Shown one piece after another: positions 57,701-64,000 of a DNA stretch of 64,000 nucleotides (within the stretch, counting starts at the first letter, position 1; every line of letters begins with the position of its first letter). The stretch lies in assembly GCF_004348115.1 (NCBI RefSeq), contig NZ_QPFB01000001.1, positions 1,636,836-1,700,835 of the forward strand. Reading direction: 5' to 3'. A program made the translations under genes and the position numbers. The notes under the pieces are model-generated. The model had not been told where the DNA came from. It searched no databases and saw only the letters and a list, made by a program, of their open reading frames with translations. The DNA is from Stenotrophomonas sp. ATCM1_4. Lineage in GTDB: Bacteria > Pseudomonadota > Gammaproteobacteria > Xanthomonadales > Xanthomonadaceae.

Positions 57701-58595
57701 GCACCAGTTGGCCCAGGTCCAGCTCCTCGCTGCGCGCGGCCAGCTTCCAGACCGGGTCGTTGCGACCGTCCAGCACCAGGCTGGCGTGCAACGGCTTGGG
57801 CGCGTAACCGGCCAGCGCCACTTCCATGTGCGCCAGGTCGCCGCGTGCCACCAGCCCCAGCCGCGCCGCGGCCTGGCCCGGTCGCGGCGGCATCAATGCA
57901 CGCACGGTCAGGTCGGTCCGGTAGTCCTTGCGCGGCAGGTAATGGCCGTCGATGCGGAAGTCACCCAGGTTGCTGTTGACCTTGAGCTGGGTGGCGGTGA
58001 ATTCGCCGTCGGCCGCCTCGATGCCACCGCGGACGCGGGTGATGTCGATGATCGGTTCCTGCAGCTGGGTGATGCGCAGGCCATCGACCACGATGGTGTC
58101 CGCCTGCAGCGCGAGCGGCAGCTCGATGGCCGGCAGCACGTCCGGCCAGCGCGGCAGTTCGAATGGCTTGTCCTCCGACGGGCCCAGCTCCAGGTGCGCG
58201 TCGCGGATGCGCAGCGCGTCCAGGCGCAGCTTGCGGCCCAGCAGCGGACGGATGTCCGGGTCCAGGTAGGCTTCGGCGGCGCTGAAATGCAGGTCGTCGT
58301 AGCGGAAATCCAGGTCGTGCAGGATCAGCGGGCCGGCCAGCGGGCCCTCGGCCTTGCTCCAGGTCAGCGACGAGCCGGCCGGCAGGCGTGCCACCACCTG
58401 CGCCAGCAGCACTTCGCGGCCGGCCACGGTCTGCAGCAGCCAGTACAGGCCGAACAACCCCAGCAGCACCAGCACGGTGAGGGTGATGCCGCTGCGCACG
58501 GCCAGCGTGCGCATGCGCGCCCTGCGCCGCGCCCGCAGCTCGGCGATGCGCGCCTCGCGCTCTTCCGGGCTCACCTCTTCCGGACGCCGGCTCAC
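54735..58595 (-). CDS. tamB: Translocation and assembly module protein TamB
   Basis: A 1286-residue inner-membrane-anchored periplasmic protein. A cytoplasmic basic stretch (ELRARRRARMRTLAVRSG) is followed by one membrane helix (TLTVLVLLGLFGLYWLL), then over 1000 residues of repeating beta-strands typical of AsmA/VPS13-like beta-taco proteins, and the DUF490/TamB C-terminal domain (GRMQVRARPGREMTANGGLEV, DLTITDGTLLWNYG, SEALAYLVLGRS). The start is GTG 58595, overlapping the tamA stop as GTGA. With TamA it assembles outer-membrane proteins and moves phospholipids. Autotransporter-like clients nearby could include the giant surface-operon proteins, which is speculation. Confidence 0.95.
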   Translation of the reverse strand: MSRRPEEVSPEEREARIAELRARRRARMRTLAVRSGITLTVLVLLGLFGLYWLLQTVAGREVLLAQVVARLPAGSSLTWSKAEGPLAGPLILHDLDFRYDDLHFSAAEAYLDPDIRPLLGRKLRLDALRIRDAHLELGPSEDKPFELPRWPDVLPAIELPLALQADTIVVDGLRITQLQEPIIDITRVRGGIEAADGEFTATQLKVNSNLGDFRIDGHYLPRKDYRTDLTVRALMPPRPGQAAARLGLVARGDLAHMEVALAGYAPKPLHASLVLDGRNDPVWKLAARSEELDLGQLVPAQFMAEAPAPLALDFTARGRGGNAQLQGRVRQGEQELVLAPSNVSIDNQVLTVAPLVAEAFGGTVRLQGKADFTDAQNPGFRFAVVANQLTWTPAPDPTAPDSTPVPMHLKEARLGVAGNLKQWAAIGKADVARDQQDASLDFDVRGNDQQAQIEHLKATTPGGALELVGSAAWAPALAWDVDARLANFDPGYFAPGWDGDLSGTLASRGKQLPPPAGTDDLRFEATLDAPKISGRLRGRSVDARAKLAVQGTQGEGDVRLVLGQSRIEAKGKVGDRIDVDARLEPLHLSDLLPGGSGSLAGTVQLRGTPSQPDITANLQGSSLQWDDWKAGQVSINGRLPWAGDNGNLQVQGSALEVGMLLDHVRVDARGSLQNLRLDAETRNDLGALALSGSLRQAGQAWRGELGALRIAPIKGAPWQLRQPAAFSVQGSAFTLGDACLGSDTGGALCVAANWPREGLLLRGDALPLALVQPWLPPNSGRRIHLRGDITLDGNIRPRGNAWEGSFKVASAEGGIRLGDNARGELVRYDHFSINVDMQPNSIKGYLGVGFQGDGFIDAKVQTGWEPNAALNGELYLNMSRLYWMELFSPDLVRPKGLVEGHVSLRGTRSQPTLGGEAKLSDFTGEFPALGLTLSEGVGNFTAQPDGSARISASAKTGGEGALKIDGGLSWFGDAQPLQLHIHGDNVLLANTSEMRVVANPDLNFTLAGTAMELRGSVHVPEADLDLERLDRGTSVSEDIVVLDPVDPEEAPSSPLDMDLTVSLGDKVRMNGFGLKGALTGRMQVRARPGREMTANGGLEVSGRYKAYGQDLTITDGTLLWNYGIVSDPRINIKAQREIGDVTAGIHVTGRAQAPKVDVWSEPAMSQSEALAYLVLGRSLSMASSDQAQQVNAASAALSAGSGLLAAQVGAKLGLDDAGVSQSRALGGSVIGVGKYITPKLYVGYGVSLVGSGSVITLKYLLRRGFDIEVESSTVENRGSVNWRTEK

Positions 58596-60379
58596 AGGTC
58601 CGCTCCGATGTTGAGGTACAGCTGGAACTGCGAGTCAGGGCTGTTCAGGCCGTGCGCGATGTCGATGCGCACCGGGCCCACCGGGGATTTCCAGCGCACG
58701 CCCAGGCCCACGCCGGTATGCAGGTCGATGGTGTTGTCGAAGGCGCTGCCGGTATCGACGAACACCGCCGCGCCCCACGGGCCGCCGCCGAAGTAATGCT
58801 CGTACTCGGCCGAACCGACCACCAGGTTCTTGGCACCTAGGGCGAACTTGTCCGGGGCCGGCGTGCGCGGGCCCACTTCACGGTAGGCGTAACCGCGGAT
58901 GGAGCGGTCACCACCGGCGAAGTAGCGCAGGCTGGGCGGCATCGCCACCAGGTCGCTGGTCCAGGTGGTGCCGGCCTGGCCGCGCAGGATCAGGCGGTCA
59001 CTCTCTCCCACCGGCACGTACCAGCGCACGGTCGCATCGGCCTGGACGAAGCTGGTGTCCGAGCCGACGCCCTCGATGCCGGCGCGCATGGTCGCGTTGC
59101 CGCTCAGGCCCCGGCGCGGGAAGCTCTTGTCGTCCACGTCCACGTAATCGGCGGTCAACTGCGGGTAGACCAGCGTGGAGTACTGGTACACGGCGCTGTT
59201 GAACTGGTTGCCGGAGCTGTAGCGCCAGCGCTCGCGCAGGGCGTTCATCGAGACGATGGCATTCCAGTGCTCGTTGATCTCGCCGCTGCGGCTGGCGATC
59301 AGCTTGAAGTTGCGCAGGTCGATGTAGTCGGTCTGCTCGTCATAGACGCTCACCGCGTAGGTGTACCAGCCATCGAGCCAGCGGAAGCCCGGCACGCGGT
59401 AGCTGGTGATCAGGCTCTTGCGCTTCTGCGCGTAGTCGACCTGGGTGTTGAGCTTGTGGCCGCGGCGGTTGACGTAGCGACGCTCCACGCCACCGCGTAC
59501 ACCGGCACCGCTCTCGCTGCCGTAGCTCAGGCCCGCGGTGTAGATGGTGCGCTTGGCGCGGGTCAGCTTCACGTCCACCGGCACCTCGCCGCTCTCGTCA
59601 GCCTGCTCCGGGTGCGGCTGGATGTCGATGACGCTGAAGTAATCCAGCTTGGTCAGCGACTCGCGCAGGCGGTCCAGCTTGCCTTCGTGCCAGTAGCTGC
59701 CCTGCTCCCAGTACACCAGCGGCTCGAACAGGTCCTGGCGGAAGTAGTCCTGCTGGAAGTTGATCGGCCCCATGTTGTAGCGGCGGCCGCTGTCCCAGGT
59801 GAGGAAGATGTCGGCGGCGTTCTCGGCACGGGTGACTTCCACCTTGCGCTGGGTGAAGTCGGCGTCGAAGTAGCCACGTTCGGCCAGGCGGCGGGTGATG
59901 GTGATCTTGCTGGCTTCGTAGTTGACCGAGTCGAAGGGCTGGCCGCGCTTGGGCTGGAACGCCTCCAGGTCCTCCATCAGGTAGCGGTCGCGGCCGGCCG
60001 GGCCGGTGATGGCCAGTTCTTCCTGGCGGACCCGGATCTGCTCGCCCTTCTCCACGCGCACGACCACGCGCACGTTGTCGCCCTCGCGCGGGCTTTCGAT
60101 GGTGATGTTGGGGTTGTAGAACCCGAACGGCTCCAGCGCCTTGCGGGTCTGGCTCTCGGCCTGGGAGAGCAGGTATTCCAGCCGGGACTCGCCCTGCTGC
60201 TTGCCGATGACGTCATAGAGCGAGAGCGAGGCCTCGATGTTCTCGATCATCTCGGCGTCGTCGCCCTTGTCCAGGCCCTTGATTTCGACTTTCTGGATGG
60301 TGCCGCGGGCATGGGCGAGGGGCGCCGCCAGAAACAACGCGGCAGACAGGAGAAAAAGGGTGATTCGGGAAGGCTGCAT
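58592..60379 (-). CDS. tamA: Outer-membrane assembly protein TamA (BamA/Omp85 family)
   Basis: A 595-residue Omp85 protein. The start at ATG 60379 gives a signal peptide (ITLFLLSAALFLAAPLAHA); ATG 60391 and the open frame to 60499 are possible but less likely. Three POTRA domains occupy about 27-270 (IQKVEIKGLDKGDD, and so on). The 16-strand barrel includes the conserved FVQADATVRWYVPVGE and AGGDRSIRGYAYREVGP; the latter is the Omp85 VRGY/IRGY loop motif. The last strands are VDTGSAFDN and RIDIAHGLN and it ends FQLYLNIGADL. It is the outer-membrane partner of TamB, translated just before it. Confidence 0.95.
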   Translation of the reverse strand: MQPSRITLFLLSAALFLAAPLAHARGTIQKVEIKGLDKGDDAEMIENIEASLSLYDVIGKQQGESRLEYLLSQAESQTRKALEPFGFYNPNITIESPREGDNVRVVVRVEKGEQIRVRQEELAITGPAGRDRYLMEDLEAFQPKRGQPFDSVNYEASKITITRRLAERGYFDADFTQRKVEVTRAENAADIFLTWDSGRRYNMGPINFQQDYFRQDLFEPLVYWEQGSYWHEGKLDRLRESLTKLDYFSVIDIQPHPEQADESGEVPVDVKLTRAKRTIYTAGLSYGSESGAGVRGGVERRYVNRRGHKLNTQVDYAQKRKSLITSYRVPGFRWLDGWYTYAVSVYDEQTDYIDLRNFKLIASRSGEINEHWNAIVSMNALRERWRYSSGNQFNSAVYQYSTLVYPQLTADYVDVDDKSFPRRGLSGNATMRAGIEGVGSDTSFVQADATVRWYVPVGESDRLILRGQAGTTWTSDLVAMPPSLRYFAGGDRSIRGYAYREVGPRTPAPDKFALGAKNLVVGSAEYEHYFGGGPWGAAVFVDTGSAFDNTIDLHTGVGLGVRWKSPVGPVRIDIAHGLNSPDSQFQLYLNIGADL

Positions 60380-60421
60380 GCACGCCAGCATACCGGGCTG
60401 GAGATGACTGGCAAAATCACA

Positions 60422-60441
60422 ATGTGGCGGTTTTGCCACAT
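60422..60441. promoter_or_regulatory. Dyad upstream of tamA
   Basis: ATGTGGC and GCCACAT flank six bases (GGTTTT) about 45 bases before the tamA start. It is a perfect 7-bp palindrome of operator size; the binding protein is unknown. Confidence 0.4.
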
Positions 60442-60648
60442 GTGAAAGCGATGTAAATCCCAGGCGCGCTTGTGCCGGACGTCGCCGGTGGGCCTGCACT
60501 GCCGATCAGGCCGGAGCTGCCTCGGCCGCGAAGTCAGCAGCCCCTGCAACACCGACAACGGCCGCAACTTCATCGGCACACCGGCCCTTGCATGGACCGC
60601 CTTCGTGCGTGCTTCGCGGCCGGGGCCGCTCCTGCCGGAAGAAGAACG

Positions 60649-60676
60649 ACGAAGGCCCGCTCGTGCGGGCCTTCGT
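60649..60676 (-). terminator. Terminator of glyQ-glyS
   Basis: ACGAAGGCCCGC and GCGGGCCTTCGT make a perfect 12-bp stem with a 4-base loop, 20 bases after the glyS stop; CGTTCTTCTTCC follows on the minus strand. Confidence 0.9.
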
Positions 60677-60696
60677 CTGCGGCATGTCGCCCGCGA

Positions 60697-62786
60697 TCAG
60701 TTGGACAGGTGCTCGATCGCCGCGACGCTGCCCAGGCGGTCACCCAGCGTGCGCAGCAACGCCAGGCGGTTGCCGCGCAGCGCCGGGTCCTCGGCGTTGA
60801 CCATCACCGCATCGAAGAACGCATCCACCTGCGGGCGCAGGCGAGCCAGGCGGCCGAGCACGGCCACGTAGTCCTTGTGGTGCAGGCTGGTGCCGGTGTC
60901 GTCGATGGCCGCGGTCACCGCCTCGGCCAGCTCGCTCTCGGCCGGCTCGCGCAGCAACGCCGGGTCGATCATGCCCGGGATGTCGCCCTCGGCCTTGCGC
61001 AGGATGTTGCGGATGCGCTTGTTGGCCGCGGCCAGCGCCTCGGCTTCGGGCAGCTGGGCGAAGGTGCCGATGGCATCGATGCGGCGGTCGAAGTCGTACA
61101 GCGAGGCCGGCTTCAGTTCGGCCACGGCGTTGAAGTGGGTGGCCGGCACGCCCTTGTCGGCGTAGTAGCCCTTCAGGCGGTCGATGATGAAGTCGTACAG
61201 ATCAAGCCCAAGCGTCTCGGTATTGAGATCGGCACTGGGCTGTACCGCAGCGGGCAGCCCCTTGATCGCGGTAGCCAACAGCGTACGCAGGTCCAGATCA
61301 AAGCCCGACTCGATGACCGTGCGCGCCAACCCCAGCGCATTGCGGCGCAGTGCGAACGGGTCCTTGTTGCCGGTCGGCTTCAGGCCCGCGGCAAAGCCGC
61401 CGGCCAGCGTGTCCAGGCGCTCGGCGATGGCCAGCACCTTGCCCAGCGGGCTCAGCGCGATGTCGTCACCGCCGAAGCGCGGCTGGTAGGCCTCGTCGAT
61501 GGCCAGCGCCACGGCGGGCGACTCGCCACCGGCCACGGCGTAATGGCGGCCGGCGATGCCCTGCAGCTCCGGGAACTCGTTGACCATGCGCGACTGCAGG
61601 TCGTTCTTGGCCAGCTCGGCGGCACGCCGTGCCTGCGCCAGGTCCACCTCGACCTGGGCGGCGATGTGCTGGGCCAGCGTCGACACGCGCTGCACCTTGT
61701 CGGCCACCGTGCCCAGCTTGGCCTGGTAGGTCACGCTCTTCAGGCCCTCGCCCATCGCGGCCAGGCCCTGCTTGAGGTCCTCGTCGAAGAAGAACTTGGC
61801 ATCGGAGAAACGCGGACGGATCACGCGCTCGTAGCCCTTGGCCACCTCGGCCACGTCCCTGGACTCGATGTTGGCGATGCCGATGAACTTCTCGGTCAGC
61901 TTGCCGCCGTCATCCAGCACCGGGAAGAACTTCTGGTTGATCTCCATCGTCTCGATCAGCGCTTCCTGCGGCACCGCCAGGAACTCGCGCTCGAAGCTGC
62001 ACAGCACCGCCGACGGCCACTCGACCAGGTTCACGACCTGCTCCAGGTTGTCCTCGGTGATGCGCGCCACGCCGCCGGCCTGCGCGGCCGCGGCATTGAC
62101 CTCGGCGACGATGCGCTCGCGGCGCGCGTCGGCATCGACCAGCACGCTGGCGGCCTTCAGCGACTCGACGTAGTCGTTCGGGTGGCTCAGCCACACCTGC
62201 TTGTCGGCCATGAAGCGGTGGCCACGGCTGAAACGGTCCGATTTCAGGCCCAGCAGTTCAGCCGGCACCACGTCATTGCCATGCAGCACCACCAGCCAGT
62301 GCACCGGGCGGGCAAAGGCGTACTCGTGGTTGCCCCAGCGCATCGGCTTGGGGATCGGCATCGCGGCGATGGCCTCGCGCACGATCTCCGGCAGCAGCGC
62401 GGCGGTCTGTGCGCCCGGGCTGACCGAGCGCAGCACGAAGCGCTCGCCCTTGGCGTCGGTGGTGCGCTCCAGCGCGGTCCAGTCGATGCCGGCCTTGGCG
62501 GCGAAGCCCTGCAGCGCCTTGGTCGGCGCGCCGTTGGCATCCAGCGCGATGTTCAGGTACGGGCCGAACACCTCCGAATGCTGCTCGGGTTGTTCGGTTT
62601 CCACGCCCGGCAGCAGCACCGCCAGGCGACGCGGGGTGGACAGCGGCTTGGCGCCCTCACGGTCAAACGCGATGCCGCGCTTGGCCAGCCCGTCGATCAC
62701 GCCATCGAAGAATGCCTGCGCCAGGCCCGGCAGCGCCTTGACCGGCAGCTCTTCCACGCCCAGTTCGATCAGCAACGGCTGCATGC

Positions 62787-62790
<4 letters not shown>
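60697..62790 (-). CDS. glyS: Glycyl-tRNA synthetase beta subunit
   Basis: A 697-residue subunit of the usual length. The N-terminus [18 protein letters not shown] is the family hallmark, followed by the TPRRLAVLL and PKPMRWG segments and an HD-like and anticodon-binding-type C-terminal half. With GlyQ it charges tRNA-Gly. Its ATG overlaps the glyQ stop by 4 bases (ATGA), so the alpha2-beta2 enzyme is coexpressed. Confidence 0.97.
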
Positions 62791-63698
<908 letters not shown>

Positions 63699-63728
63699 GC
63701 TGCCTGAGCCATGCGAAAGGGGTGCGCT

Positions 63729-63734
63729 AGTATA
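63729..63734 (-). promoter_or_regulatory. -10 box of the glyQ-glyS promoter
   Basis: TATACT on the minus strand, 31 bases upstream of the glyQ ATG. No good -35 match is seen at 17 bases distance (GCGGCC). Confidence 0.5.
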
Positions 63735-63775
63735 GCGAGCGGCCGCTCTTTGGCCGCGCCAGCAAGGGGTTCGGG

Positions 63776-64000
63776 GTGGAGCAACAGGCTGCAGGCAGCG
63801 CGCAGATAACACCGGTTCCGGTGCCGATCACGCCCGGTAAGCTGCAATTCTCCAACGTCGCCGCCGCCCTGCTGGGCGATGGCCTGGTGGCCGCGCACGA
63901 CCAGGAGCGGATCCGCTTCTCGGCCCAGGGCGCGCGCAATCCCAGCGAGATCCATCCGCTGGTGCTGCTGGCCAACCTGAAGCTGGCCGCCGCGCCACCG
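63776..64000 (+). CDS. GspE/PulE-family type II/IV secretion ATPase, N-terminal 75 residues only
   Basis: An open frame from GTG 63776 (AAGGGG upstream) runs off the window edge. The visible residues ([10 protein letters not shown], then [24 protein letters not shown] and [12 protein letters not shown]) resemble the N-terminal domain of GspE/PulE-like ATPases; no Walker motif is reached yet. It is divergent from glyQ. The family call comes from this N-terminal segment alone and needs the rest of the gene. Confidence 0.5.
   Translation, partial: MEQQAAGSAQITPVPVPITPGKLQFSNVAAALLGDGLVAAHDQERIRFSAQGARNPSEIHPLVLLANLKLAAAPP

Larger units (their letters stand above)
60380..60696. other. 317-bp intergenic region between tamA and glyS
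   Basis: This gap holds the tamA upstream region with a short dyad (60422-60441) and the glyQ-glyS terminator (60649-60676). No gene or further signal is visible in the 200 bases between them. Confidence 0.6.

Noticed and set aside
54690..58796. 1368-codon open frame on the plus strand opposite tamB
   Set aside because: Low-complexity His/Gln/Ala/Val-rich sequence with no recognised feature; antisense shadow of tamB.

Overview
The window is high-GC, gene-dense bacterial DNA that reads as a chromosomal segment from the family Xanthomonadaceae, most likely Stenotrophomonas or a close relative. The reasons are the gene set (large TonB-dependent receptors, an S46 dipeptidyl peptidase, tamA-tamB, glyQ-glyS beside a GspE/PulE-type ATPase), a CRP/Clp-type operator, and a GTAG-headed palindrome of the SMAG class. 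The genus call is inference. I found no tRNA, rRNA, CRISPR array, transposase or prophage gene.

Left part (1-17.4 kb). A truncated coniferyl-aldehyde-type dehydrogenase is divergent from a TonB-dependent receptor. Next comes a tightly packed eight-gene minus-strand operon (14162 down to 4500). Its first six genes rebuild the trans-4-hydroxy-L-proline to 2-oxoglutarate pathway: epimerase, three-subunit D-hydroxyproline dehydrogenase, DapA-like deaminase and 2-oxoglutarate semialdehyde dehydrogenase. Its last two are a Xaa-Pro-type M24 peptidase and a DPP-IV-like S9 peptidase, so proline/hydroxyproline peptide cleavage and hydroxyproline oxidation are transcribed together. A divergent PAS-AraC regulator probably controls it. 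A LuxR-type regulator and a class A beta-lactamase-fold hydrolase follow, the latter downstream of a second TonB receptor.

Acetate block (20.4-34.3 kb). actP-yjcH, a DcaP-like porin, acs, a CrbR-type response regulator and a CrbS-type hybrid kinase with a sodium/solute-symporter sensor domain form an acetate-scavenging module. The kinase is separated from its regulator by an orphan chemoreceptor and by mntP, which has a clear yybP-ykoY manganese riboswitch leader. The kinase gene lies between inverted copies of a short palindromic repeat.

Surface block (34.6-49 kb). Three overlapping or nearly abutting minus-strand genes encode an approximately 2950-residue secreted DUF11/SdrD-B repeat protein, a 1126-residue outer-membrane-barrel-like protein with an Ig-like front end, and an OmpA-type protein. 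Upstream lie a 330-bp regulatory gap with a perfect CRP/Clp site and an OmpR-like regulator whose receiver domain lacks the usual acidic pocket. This is the most unusual system in the window and the best candidate for something undescribed: a giant surface fibre with its own barrel and peptidoglycan anchor.

Right part (49-64 kb). A DPP11-type S46 peptidase, an HscC-type Hsp70 with an overlapping membrane-anchored J-domain partner, tamA-tamB (outer-membrane protein assembly), glyQ-glyS and the first 75 codons of a GspE/PulE-family ATPase complete the window.
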